64,000 nt of DNA from Actinomadura luteofluorescens. Its GTDB lineage: Bacteria > Actinomycetota > Actinomycetes > Streptosporangiales > Streptosporangiaceae. This document shows positions 17,858 to 25,011 of this stretch, in pieces. Under the pieces are notes generated by a model that saw only the letters and a list, made by a program, of their open reading frames with translations, was not told the origin of the DNA and searched no databases. How positions within the stretch are numbered: position 1 is the stretch's first letter; every line of letters begins with the position of its first letter. Location: contig NZ_JACCBA010000001.1 in assembly GCF_013409365.1 (NCBI RefSeq), forward strand, positions 1,116,001 through 1,180,000, written 5' to 3'. The position numbers and the translations under genes were made by a program.

Positions 17858-18600
17858 GAGGCCCCCGGCCCCGGTTTCAGCACGTACCCGACGCCGCGCA
17901 CGGTGTGGATCATCGGTGCCCGGCCCGCGTCGATCTTCTTGCGCAGGTAGCTGATGTACAGCTCGACGACGTGGGCCTGCCCGCCGAAGTCGTAGTCCCA
18001 GACGCGGTCGAGGATCTGGGCCTTGCTGAGGACCCGGCGCGGGTTGCGCATGAGGAACCGCAGCAGCTCGAACTCGGTGGGCGTCAGCTCCACGACCTCC
18101 CCGTCGCGGGTCACCTCGCGGGCGTCCTCGTCCATGGCCAGGCCGCCGACGGTGAGCAGCCGGCCGGCGTCGGCCTGCCGCGCCATGCCCGCGCGGCGCA
18201 GCAGCCCCCGCAGCCGCGCCAGGACCTCCTCCAGGCTGAACGGCTTGGTCACGTAGTCGTCGCCGCCCGCGGTGATGCCGGCGATGCGGTCCTCGACGGC
18301 GTCCTTGGCGGTCAGGAACAGCACGCACACGTCGGGCGCGTCGGCGCGCAGCCGCCGCAGCACCTGGAGGCCGTCGATGTCGGGGAGCATCACGTCCAGC
18401 ACGACGGCGTCGGGGAGGAAGTCGCGCGCGGCGGCGAGCGCGCCCGCGCCGTCGCCCGCCGTCCGCACCGCCCAGCCCTCCGAGGCCAGCACGCGCGACA
18501 GCACCTCCGCCAGGTCCGGTTCGTCGTCGACGACGAGGACCCGCACGGGCGTCCCGTCGCCCCGTGTCAGGCCCGCCACCGCGGTTTCGTCGTTCGTCAT
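17854..18600 (-). CDS. OmpR-family response regulator
   Basis: This 248-residue regulator has a receiver domain (about 19-135, phosphoacceptor D69 in VVLDVMLPDIDG, TAKD switch and KPFSLEE) and a C-terminal winged helix (about 150-245, ELTPTEFELLRFL and the RGVGYVL end). The ATG at 18600 has only a weak ribosome site. It is cotranscribed with the kinase at 16406-17857 and divergent from the ferric-reductase operon. Three CTCTG repeats spaced 11 bp apart lie 26-52 bp upstream and look like binding sites for this class of regulator, so autoregulation and control of the divergent operon are likely. Confidence 0.93.
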   Translation of the reverse strand: MTNDETAVAGLTRGDGTPVRVLVVDDEPDLAEVLSRVLASEGWAVRTAGDGAGALAAARDFLPDAVVLDVMLPDIDGLQVLRRLRADAPDVCVLFLTAKDAVEDRIAGITAGGDDYVTKPFSLEEVLARLRGLLRRAGMARQADAGRLLTVGGLAMDEDAREVTRDGEVVELTPTEFELLRFLMRNPRRVLSKAQILDRVWDYDFGGQAHVVELYISYLRKKIDAGRAPMIHTVRGVGYVLKPGPGAS

Positions 18601-18625
18601 GGTCCGGACAGCATCCCTCTCCAAC

Positions 18626-18652
18626 CTCTGCCTTTCCTCTGAAAAGGCTCTG
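18626..18652. promoter_or_regulatory. Three direct repeats, 11-bp period (OmpR-type box)
   Basis: CTCTG occurs at 18626-18630, 18637-18641 and 18648-18652, exactly one helical turn apart, in the 114-bp gap between the response regulator (-) and the ferric-reductase-like gene (+). Direct repeats at 11-bp spacing are typical of OmpR/PhoB-family regulator sites. Confidence 0.6.
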
Positions 18653-18714
18653 AGAGTCGCTTTCCCCCTCGCTGTCATAGGGAACTCAGAAACTGCGTTG
18701 GCAGGGTGGCCGCC

Positions 18715-20073
18715 ATGACGACGACCAGGTACGACATCATGCGGCCGACCCCGCAGGTCAGGCGGCCGTCGTGGCGCGTCCCGCACTGGTGGCCGCAGGT
18801 GCTGATCTACGCCGGCGCGGTCGCGGTGCTGGCGATGTGGTGGCGCAGCACGGGCTCGGTCACCGGCCTGGACGGCTGGCTGACGGAGGCGGGCCGCGTC
18901 ACCGGGCTCCTGGCGGGCTACGGGTGCGCCGTCCTGCTGGCCCTGATGGCCCGCGTGCCGGCGCTCGAACGGGGCGTGGGCACCGACAGGCTGGCCCGCT
19001 GGCACGCGATGGGCGGCCGGTACACCGTCTGCCTCGTACTGGCGCACGCCCTCCTGATCATCTGGGGGTACGCGGTGACGGCCCGGACCGACGTCGTCCA
19101 CGAGACGGCGACGGTGATCGTCGACTACCCCGAGATGCTCAAGGGGACGGCCGGGTTCCTGCTCCTCCTCGGCGTCGGGATCACCTCCGCGCGGGCGGCG
19201 CGGCGGCGGATGCGCTACGAGACGTGGCACTACCTGCACTTCGCGACCTACCTCGCCATCTTCCTCGCGTTCTCGCACCAGCTCGCCAACGGCGCCCAGT
19301 TCGCCGGATCGCCCTGGGCGAAGGCGGCCTGGTACACCCTGTACATCGGCGTCGCCGTCACCCTCGTCTGGTTCCGGTTCCTGATGCCCGCCGTGCGAGG
19401 CGTCCGGCACGGGCTGCGGGTCACCGCCGTCCACACCGAGGCCCCCGGCGTCGTCTCGGTCTACATGAGCGGCCGCCACCTGGACGAGCTGCGCGCCGAA
19501 CCGGGCCAGTTCTTCCGCTGGCGGTTCCTCGCCCCGGGCTTCTGGTGGACGGCCAACCCCTACTCGCTGTCCGAGCCGCCCCGCGGGCACCGGCTCCGGA
19601 TCACCGTCAAGGAGGCCGGGGGCCACAGCCGGGCGCTGGCCCGGCTCCGCCCGGGGACGCGGGTCTGGGCGGAAGGGCCCTACGGCGGGTTCACCGGGGC
19701 GCGGCCGCACCACGACCGGGCCCTGCTCATCGCGGGCGGCGTCGGCATCACCCCGCTGCGGACGCTGTTCGAGACCCTGCCCGGCGACGTGACCCTCGTC
19801 TACCTCGCCCGCCGGCCCGAGGACCTCGCCCTGCGCGGCGAACTGGACGACATCGCCCGCGTCCGCGGCGCGCGCGCTTACTACTTCGTGGACGAGCCGT
19901 CCCACTACTCCCTGTCGCTGGACGGCCGGGCGCTGCGCGACCTCGTCCCCGACATCCGGCACCGGGACGTCTACCTGTGCGGTCCGCCCGGCATGATGGC
20001 CGCCGCCCAGCGCGCCCTCAAGCAGGCCGGCGTGCGGCGCCGCCACGTCCGATCCGAATCCTTCGAGTTCTGA
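18715..20073 (+). CDS. Ferric-reductase-like transmembrane flavocytochrome
   Basis: This 452-residue protein has about six membrane helices (about 25-215), the core being a ferric-reductase-like domain with histidines in GGRYTVCLVLAHALL and WHYLHFATY and a nearby SHQLANG segment, suitable for haem ligation. A ferredoxin-reductase-type module follows: FAD motif NPYSLSEPP (about 282-290), nucleotide loop GGVGITPLRTL and LCGPPGMM. It probably moves electrons from cytosolic NAD(P)H across the membrane. Together with the FMN protein and ApbE downstream it forms a flavin-based extracytosolic electron-transfer set (inference). The start is ATG 18715; GTG 18706 is an in-frame alternative. Confidence 0.87.
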   Translation: MTTTRYDIMRPTPQVRRPSWRVPHWWPQVLIYAGAVAVLAMWWRSTGSVTGLDGWLTEAGRVTGLLAGYGCAVLLALMARVPALERGVGTDRLARWHAMGGRYTVCLVLAHALLIIWGYAVTARTDVVHETATVIVDYPEMLKGTAGFLLLLGVGITSARAARRRMRYETWHYLHFATYLAIFLAFSHQLANGAQFAGSPWAKAAWYTLYIGVAVTLVWFRFLMPAVRGVRHGLRVTAVHTEAPGVVSVYMSGRHLDELRAEPGQFFRWRFLAPGFWWTANPYSLSEPPRGHRLRITVKEAGGHSRALARLRPGTRVWAEGPYGGFTGARPHHDRALLIAGGVGITPLRTLFETLPGDVTLVYLARRPEDLALRGELDDIARVRGARAYYFVDEPSHYSLSLDGRALRDLVPDIRHRDVYLCGPPGMMAAAQRALKQAGVRRRHVRSESFEF

Positions 20074-20087
20074 GAGGACCGAACCAC

Positions 20088-20528
20088 ATGCGCCGAGCCG
20101 TGTTCGCCACGAGCGCGACGATCGCGGGTGTCGTGATGCTGCTGTCGCTGAAGCCGCACCATCAGGCGACCCCCGCCGCACCGCCGCCCACCGCGGGCGG
20201 CGGGACCAGCAACGGGGCCGGCGCCGGGACGAGCGGCGGAGCGACCCCGGCGAGCGGGACCTACCGGGGGCAGACCGTCGACACCCGCTACGGCCCGGTC
20301 CAGGTCGAGATCACGATGTCGGGCGGCCACCTCACCGGCGTCCGCGTCCTGCGCTCCCCGTCGGAGAACGGCCGCGACCGCGAGATCGCGTCCTTCGCCC
20401 TCCCGAAGCTCACCAAGAAGGCCCTGGCGGCGGGCAGCGCGCACATCGACACCGTCTCCGGCGCCACCTACACCAGCGAGGGGTACATCACGTCCCTGCA
20501 GAGCGCCCTGGACAGTGCCCGTGCGTGA
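20088..20528 (+). CDS. FMN-binding domain protein, covalently flavinylated
   Basis: This 146-residue protein has an N-terminal membrane anchor or signal helix (about 4-21), a Gly/Ala/Thr/Pro-rich linker (about 25-57) and an FMN-binding domain with DTVSGATYTS. That matches the ApbE target motif DxxSGAT, with T127 the expected phosphoester-linked FMN site. The domain should face the outside, accepting electrons from the flavocytochrome encoded 14 bp upstream. The next gene encodes the FMN transferase and overlaps this one by 14 bp, which supports the assignment. Confidence 0.85.
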   Translation: MRRAVFATSATIAGVVMLLSLKPHHQATPAAPPPTAGGGTSNGAGAGTSGGATPASGTYRGQTVDTRYGPVQVEITMSGGHLTGVRVLRSPSENGRDREIASFALPKLTKKALAAGSAHIDTVSGATYTSEGYITSLQSALDSARA

Positions 20529-21294
20529 GGGGATCCGCCACGTCGAGCACGTGATGGGGACGGTGTTCTCCTTCGACATCCGCACCCCGCGCTCGCCGTC
20601 CGTCACCACGGCCCTCACGGAGGCGGTCGCCTGGCTGCACCACGTCGACCGCGTCTTCTCCACCTACCGCCCCGACAGCCAGGTCTCGCGCCTGGCGGAC
20701 GGCCGCGTCGGGGTCGCCGAATGCGATCCCGAGGTCGCCGAGGTCCTGCGCCTCGGCGCGGAGTTCGAACGGATCAGCGGCGGCGCGTTCACCTGCGCGC
20801 CGGGCGGCCGGCTCGATCCCAGCGGCGTGGTCAAGGGCTGGGCGGTCGAGCGGGCGTCGACGATCCTGCACGACGCAGGCGCGCTCGACCACTGCGTGAA
20901 CGGCGGCGGCGACGTGCAGGCGCGCGGAGAGGCCGGGCCCGGAGACCCGTGGCGGATCGGCGTCGCCGACCCCCGCGACCCCGGCGGGCTCATCGCCGCC
21001 GTGACCGGTCACGACATCGCCGTCGCGACCTCCGGCACCGCCGAGCGCGGCCGGCACATCCTCGACCCCCGCACCGGGCGTCCCGCCGCGGGCCTCCTCT
21101 CCGTCACGCTGGCCGGCCGCCACCTCACCGAGGTCGACGCCCTCGCCACCGCGGCCTTCGCGATGGGCGACGCGGCCCGCGCCTGGACGGAGGCCCGCCC
21201 GGGGATCGAGGCGCTCGGCGTGACCTCCGGGCACCGCCTGTGGTGGACGCCCGGCTTCGAGGACATCGCCCTGCTTCCCTCCGGTCGGGCCTGA
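20515..21294 (+). CDS. apbE: FAD:protein FMN transferase (ApbE)
   Basis: This 259-residue protein has ApbE landmarks: HVMGTVFSFDIR, the FSTYRPDSQVSRL segment, DPSGVVKGWAVERA, NGGGDVQARG, and the TSGTAERGRHILDPRTGRPA Mg/FAD region. ApbE transfers FMN from FAD to a Thr of the target motif. No lipoprotein signal is seen, and the protein is shorter than the usual 300 or more residues, as in many actinobacterial members. GTG at 20515 or 20521 may start it; both lie inside the end of the FMN-protein gene, so translation is probably coupled. Confidence 0.9.
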   Translation: MPVREGIRHVEHVMGTVFSFDIRTPRSPSVTTALTEAVAWLHHVDRVFSTYRPDSQVSRLADGRVGVAECDPEVAEVLRLGAEFERISGGAFTCAPGGRLDPSGVVKGWAVERASTILHDAGALDHCVNGGGDVQARGEAGPGDPWRIGVADPRDPGGLIAAVTGHDIAVATSGTAERGRHILDPRTGRPAAGLLSVTLAGRHLTEVDALATAAFAMGDAARAWTEARPGIEALGVTSGHRLWWTPGFEDIALLPSGRA

Positions 21295-21334
21295 GGGCCG
21301 GGACCGGGGCGAGAGGACCGTCGCCGTCGAGGCG

Positions 21335-21348
21335 GGGACAAAGGTCCC
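21335..21348. promoter_or_regulatory. DevR/DosR-like box
   Basis: GGGACAAAGGTCCC has perfect arms. It lies 87 bp upstream of the small coiled-coil gene at 21436 and its USP neighbour. Confidence 0.65.
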
Positions 21349-21435
21349 TACGGCCGGCCAGGCCATGCAATGGACGCTTGAGTCGGCACCGTGGCCGCCA
21401 CCGGGGCGGCTCGCCGAGCTTTAAGGAGCTTCGCG

Positions 21436-21660
21436 ATGGCGAGGCAGATCTCCCATGGTTCGTCCGTCCCGGCCCTGGAGCATCGCGTCGCGGTGCTGGA
21501 GCGGCAGGTGGCCGCGCTCGCCGAAGCGGCCCGGCTTCTCGCCACCGCCCTGGAGGGCACTCCCCTGGACACCTCCGAGCTCGGCGACACGGCGCCGACG
21601 GCACGGCAGGCGCACGAGCTGCTCCTGCTCCCGCCGCTGGCGCCCGCCACCGGGCACTGA
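21436..21660 (+). CDS. Small coiled-coil protein, unknown function
   Basis: This 74-residue protein is not recognised. Residues 10-40 (ALEHRVAVLERQVAALAEAA) form a heptad-like leucine/valine pattern that predicts a short coiled coil; the tail is Pro/Leu-rich. ATG at 21436 is supported by AAGGAG 7 bases upstream; an in-frame ATG at 21391 has no site. It lies between a DevR-like box and a USP gene that starts 25 bp downstream, so it is probably the first gene of a two-gene dormancy operon. Confidence 0.6.
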   Translation: MARQISHGSSVPALEHRVAVLERQVAALAEAARLLATALEGTPLDTSELGDTAPTARQAHELLLLPPLAPATGH

Positions 21661-21685
21661 CCCCCGATCCCCCCTGGAGAAGCAC

Positions 21686-22531
21686 ATGTCCACGGAACGA
21701 ACGGCGATCCTGGTCGGAACCGATGGGTCCACCCCCTCCGATCGCGCCATCGGCTGGGCGGCGGGCGAGGCCGCGCGGCTCGGTAAGGAACTGCACATCC
21801 TGCACGTCCTGGAGACCCCCACGAAGACCGCGCCCGGGAACACGGGCGGCGACCGGGCATCGCTCGTGGACGCCTGGAACCCGGTACTGCGCGCCGGACG
21901 GGACACGGCCCTCCTGCGGCACCCCCGCCTCAAGGTCGAGACGATGCTCGTCCACGACCGGACCGTCGCGGGCGGCCTGCGGCACTACGCCGGCGAGGCC
22001 GCCGAGGTCGTCGTCGGCCACCGCGGCCGGGGCGGCTTCGCCTCGTTGCTGCTCGGCTCCACCGGCCTGCACCTGGCCGGGCGCTTCCCGGGCCCGGTGA
22101 CCATCGTCCGCGGCCACTCGGACACCCCCCTCGGCGAGGTGGTGGTCGGGCTGGACCTGGCCGGGGACCCCGCGCCCGCGCTCGACCACGCGTTCGCCGC
22201 GGCCGCCGTCCGGGGCTCCCGGCTGCGGGTGCTGCACGCCTGGCGGCCCGCCGCGCACGCCGTCGACGTGGACGCGCAGCTCGCCGCCGGCGGCCGCTAC
22301 GAACGCCTGGCGGCGGCACTGGCGCCGTGGCGTGGGCGCCACACGGACCTCAAGGTGGTCGAGGACGTGGTCGTCGGCCACCCGGTCCAGATGCTCGCGC
22401 AGGCCTCCGCCGAGGCCGACCTGCTCGTGGTCGGGTCCCGGGGCCGGTCGTTCCCGCTCGGGTCGGTCGGCCACGGTGTGATCCACCACGCCCACTGCCC
22501 CGTCGCCGTCGTCCGCCCCCGCGGCGACTGA
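21686..22531 (+). CDS. Universal stress protein (tandem USP domains)
   Basis: This 281-residue protein has two USP domains. The nucleotide loops are HRGRGGFASLLLGST (first) and GSRGRSFPLGSVGHG (second, shortened). The first domain replaces the usual initial Gly of the loop with His. TGGAGAAG supports the ATG. It is probably cotranscribed with the small coiled-coil protein 25 bp upstream under the box at 21335-21348. A long hairpin follows in the gap to the convergent CNB gene. Confidence 0.9.
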   Translation: MSTERTAILVGTDGSTPSDRAIGWAAGEAARLGKELHILHVLETPTKTAPGNTGGDRASLVDAWNPVLRAGRDTALLRHPRLKVETMLVHDRTVAGGLRHYAGEAAEVVVGHRGRGGFASLLLGSTGLHLAGRFPGPVTIVRGHSDTPLGEVVVGLDLAGDPAPALDHAFAAAAVRGSRLRVLHAWRPAAHAVDVDAQLAAGGRYERLAAALAPWRGRHTDLKVVEDVVVGHPVQMLAQASAEADLLVVGSRGRSFPLGSVGHGVIHHAHCPVAVVRPRGD

Positions 22532-22541
22532 CGCGACGCCG

Positions 22542-22591
22542 CGGCCGCCCCCGGAGCGATCCCGCCCATGGCGGAGCCGCGGGGGCGGCCG
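22542..22591. terminator. Hairpin between convergent genes
   Basis: CGGCCGCCCCCG (22542-22553) pairs with 22580-22591 around a 26-nt loop that contains a smaller inverted repeat. It lies in the gap between the USP (+) and CNB (-) genes and probably acts as a bidirectional terminator. Confidence 0.5.
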
Positions 22592-22595
22592 TCGG

Positions 22596-23072
22596 TCACA
22601 CCGCCCGTCCCAGGGTCTCGGGGGCGGCCTCGGCCAGCCGGGTCTGGGTGGCCTCCAGACGGCCCACGACCTGTTCGGCGAAGCGGCGCGTCAGCTCGTA
22701 GCCGAGCGACGGGTCGACCGCGCTCAGCGTCCGGACCAGCCGGCCGTCGAACTCGATCGCCTGGACCGGCGTGCTCGCGACCGCGCCGAACCGCCAGCGG
22801 TGCGGACGGAACAGCCATGACCAGCCCACCACCGATCCCGGCCCGAAGGTGTCGATGACGAGCGTCCCGCCCTCGGGGACGCGCATGTCGACGGCCACGC
22901 TCCCGTCGAGGAGGAGCCAGAACCGCTCCGCCGCGGCGGACTCCGCGAACATGCGCCGGCCCGCGGGGATGTCGGTGCGCCTGGCCGCCTTCGCCAGCCT
23001 GGTCAGATCCGGGCTCCGCATACCGTCGAAGAACGGTTCGCGGGCCAGATCGGCCGCGGTCACCATGCTCAT
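22596..23072 (-). CDS. Cyclic-nucleotide-binding-domain protein without DNA-binding domain
   Basis: This 158-residue protein is a CRP-like beta-barrel (about 10-120): PFFDGM, IPAGRRMFAES, FWLLLDGSVAV and FGPGSVVGWSWL, followed by a C-terminal helix. The phosphate-binding cassette lacks the usual G-E and R-S/T-A contacts (it reads RWRFGAVAS), so cAMP binding is doubtful. No helix-turn-helix follows. It may be a sensor that acts by protein contact. Start ATG 23072 has a modest AAGGTAGG site. No clear DevR box lies directly upstream; it follows the USP gene by 36 bp and is probably cotranscribed with it. Confidence 0.8.
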   Translation of the reverse strand: MSMVTAADLAREPFFDGMRSPDLTRLAKAARRTDIPAGRRMFAESAAAERFWLLLDGSVAVDMRVPEGGTLVIDTFGPGSVVGWSWLFRPHRWRFGAVASTPVQAIEFDGRLVRTLSAVDPSLGYELTRRFAEQVVGRLEATQTRLAEAAPETLGRAV

Positions 23073-23108
23073 GGCTCGCCTACCTTCGGTGTTCTCCGCC
23101 GCCCTGCG

Positions 23109-23954
23109 TCATCCGACCCGCTGCGGGACGATCGTGACCGTGCAGGGCGCGTGCTTGAGCAGCGCGTCGCTCGTCGCGCCGAGCGTCAGCGGCTTGACGG
23201 CGCCGGTGCCGCGCGCGCCCACCACCGTCAGGGTCGCGTCCTCCGCCGCCTCCAGCAGCGCTTCCCGGGGCGACCTGAGCACCAGCGACGTCGCGGCCTG
23301 GACGAGCGGGTACTTGACGAGCCAGGGCGCGACCGCGCGTTCCAGTACGGCCCCGCACACGTGGCGGAGCTTGTCCTCGTCGTCGAAAAGCGAGAGGTCC
23401 CCGTCGGGGGCGGCGCCGGGCTCCCAGCACCCGTACACCGCGCGCAGCCGCCAGCCGCGCAGCGCCGCCTCCTCGAACCCGAACGCCAGCGCCCCGTCGG
23501 CGCCCGGGGAGCCGTCCACGCCCACGACCACCAGACCGTCGCGCGCGGCGGCCGAGCGGACGACCGCGACGGGGACGGCGGCCCGGGCCGGCACCCGCAG
23601 GGCGGTGGACCCGACGGGCGTCTCCTCCGGCGGGTGCGAGCCGATGACGATGAGCTCGGCGTCCGGTCCCTGGTTCAGCAGGGCCGCGTGGGGCCCGCCG
23701 GTCTCCAGGTGCTTGCGCACCTTCACGCCCGGGGCCAGGTCGTTCGCCAGCGCCACGCCCTGGTCGAGCGTGTGCTCCCCCATCCGGTGGACGATGGCCA
23801 CGCCCTCGCGGTCCATGGAGCGGATCGGATACGGCCACTGCCACGCGTGGACCACCGTCAGCGGCTCCCGCCGGAGCCTGGCCTCCTCCACCGCCCAGCG
23901 CAGAGCGCGCTCGCTCTCACTCGTTCCGTCGTATCCGACGACCACGTGGGTCAT
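23109..23954 (-). CDS. Universal stress protein (tandem USP domains)
   Basis: This 281-residue protein has two USP domains beginning MTHVVVGYDGTSESERALRWA and LVVVGVDGSPGADGALAF. The nucleotide loops are degenerate: GSHPPEETPVGSTALR in the first, GARGTGAVKPLTLGATSD in the second. It belongs to the same subfamily as the frameshifted USP at 41946-42834, which shares the WEPGA, DxKL and HAPCT.IVP segments. GAGGAGGAGG precedes the ATG. A symmetrical box-like palindrome lies 56 bp upstream. Confidence 0.9.
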   Translation of the reverse strand: MTHVVVGYDGTSESERALRWAVEEARLRREPLTVVHAWQWPYPIRSMDREGVAIVHRMGEHTLDQGVALANDLAPGVKVRKHLETGGPHAALLNQGPDAELIVIGSHPPEETPVGSTALRVPARAAVPVAVVRSAAARDGLVVVGVDGSPGADGALAFGFEEAALRGWRLRAVYGCWEPGAAPDGDLSLFDDEDKLRHVCGAVLERAVAPWLVKYPLVQAATSLVLRSPREALLEAAEDATLTVVGARGTGAVKPLTLGATSDALLKHAPCTVTIVPQRVG

Positions 23955-24010
23955 GACGCCCTCCTCCTCGGGTCCGCCTCAGTCTCACCGTCCGCGGGGC
24001 CCGTCCCCCA

Positions 24011-24024
24011 GGGCCGAACGGCCC
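24011..24024. promoter_or_regulatory. DevR-box-like palindrome (GGGCC variant)
   Basis: GGGCCGAACGGCCC is a perfect 5-bp inverted repeat with both half-sites in the GGGCC form. It lies 56 bp upstream of the USP start at 23954. Confidence 0.45.
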
Positions 24025-24050
24025 TCGGCGGCGGGACCTCTGGCGTCCGG

Positions 24051-24464
24051 TCAGGCGGCCGTGACCTCGGCCTCCAGGCTCACGCCGATCCGCGGGGCGG
24101 CGAGGATCGAGTTGTGGACCGTGCAGGCCATGACGGCGGCCATGAGACCGCCCACGTCCCGGTCGGGCAGCCGGACGGAAGGGCGCAGGCGCAGGTCGAC
24201 GCGCGACACCCGGGCGGGGCCCTCCGGGCTCATCACGTAGTCGACGGCGACCTCCAGCCCGTTCGCGGGCAGGCAGCGCGCCTTCAGGTAGCGCCGGGCG
24301 TGGTGCGCCGTGCACGCGGCGAGGGACGCCACGAACAGTTCGACCGGCGTCGGCCCCGCGTCCATCCCTCCCGCCATGTACGGCTGGTCCACGTGGATCA
24401 CGTGGTCGCGGACGATCACCGCGAAGGCGTCGTCCTCTCGGTGGACGACCAGCATCTCGCTCAT
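24051..24464 (-). CDS. OsmC/Ohr-family peroxiredoxin-like protein
   Basis: This 137-residue OsmC-family protein has two conserved cysteines: C51 in SLAACTAHH and C114 in VMACTVHNSI. These are the peroxidatic and resolving cysteines of OsmC/Ohr hydroperoxidases. GPTPVELFVASLAAC is the family signature. It probably reduces organic hydroperoxides in the cytosol. ATG at 24464 is supported by GAGGAGG; the frame stays open to 24584 without a better start. A DevR-like box lies 71 bp upstream. It is divergent from the CstR-type repressor gene. Confidence 0.9.
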   Translation of the reverse strand: MSEMLVVHREDDAFAVIVRDHVIHVDQPYMAGGMDAGPTPVELFVASLAACTAHHARRYLKARCLPANGLEVAVDYVMSPEGPARVSRVDLRLRPSVRLPDRDVGGLMAAVMACTVHNSILAAPRIGVSLEAEVTAA

Positions 24465-24535
24465 CGGTGCCACCTCCTCTGCTGGCGGTTCCTCTCGCTT
24501 GGCCCCAGTCTCGGTTTCGGGAGTCTTCGCAGGTA

Positions 24536-24549
24536 GAGCCGAAGGTCCT
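24536..24549. promoter_or_regulatory. DevR/DosR-like box (variant)
   Basis: GAGCCGAAGGTCCT deviates at the outer positions. It lies 71 bp upstream of the OsmC start (24464). Confidence 0.45.
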
Positions 24550-24593
24550 GCCGGAGGTCCCGGTGCGGGGGTGAGGTACCTCACGCACGAAGG

Positions 24594-24610
24594 GATACCC
24601 CAGGGGGTAT
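24594..24610. promoter_or_regulatory. CstR-type operator (autoregulatory)
   Basis: GATACCCCAGGGGGTAT is a near-perfect palindrome ending 21 bp before the GTG of the CsoR-family gene, positioned to repress it. Confidence 0.8.
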
Positions 24611-24631
24611 GGTGGGCGACGGAGGTGGAAG

Positions 24632-24910
24632 GTGGAGCATCTGGAGATGGACGCGACCGCCCTGGCGGACGCGCTGACCCGGCTCCGGCGGGCGCACGGC
24701 CAGCTGGGCGGGGTGATCTCGATGATCGAGAACGCCGACGACTGCGAGCGGGTGCTGACCCAGCTGGCGGCCGTGTCGAAGGCGATCGACCGGGCCGGTT
24801 TCAAGATCATTTCAACCGGGCTGCGGCACTGCCAGGCGGCGGCCGACCGCGGCGAGAAGCCGCCGATCAGCGCCGAGCGCCTGGAGAAACTCTTCCTCGC
24901 CCTTTCCTGA
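24632..24910 (+). CDS. cstR: CsoR-family persulfide sensor (CstR type)
   Basis: This 92-residue DUF156/CsoR protein has a helical core with RLRRAHGQLGGVISMIE and two cysteines, C38 and C67, 29 residues apart, as in CsoR and CstR. The copper ligand His that sits four residues before the second Cys in CsoR is Gly here (TGLRHC), which argues against Cu(I) and for the CstR class, where persulfides or polysulfides form a di- or polysulfide bridge and release DNA. The start is GTG behind GGAGGTGGAAG. Operators lie just upstream of this gene, before the downstream sulfur operon, and before the MFS gene at 2669. Confidence 0.85.
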   Translation: MEHLEMDATALADALTRLRRAHGQLGGVISMIENADDCERVLTQLAAVSKAIDRAGFKIISTGLRHCQAAADRGEKPPISAERLEKLFLALS

Positions 24911-24978
24911 GAACGGAGGGAGGGCCGCCCCTCACCGACCGGTGAGGGGGTACGACCATGGCCTCGATCTGACCCACG

Positions 24979-24995
24979 GATACCCCCCGGGGTAT
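24979..24995. promoter_or_regulatory. CstR-type operator before the sulfur operon
   Basis: GATACCCCCCGGGGTAT is a palindrome 16 bp upstream of the persulfide dioxygenase start and just before its AAGGAG ribosome site. Confidence 0.8.
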
Positions 24996-25011
24996 AAGGA
25001 GTTGAACGCAG

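Noticed and set aside
24632..24910. Copper-sensing CsoR
   Set aside because: The His copper ligand is replaced by Gly and the flanking genes handle sulfur rather than copper.
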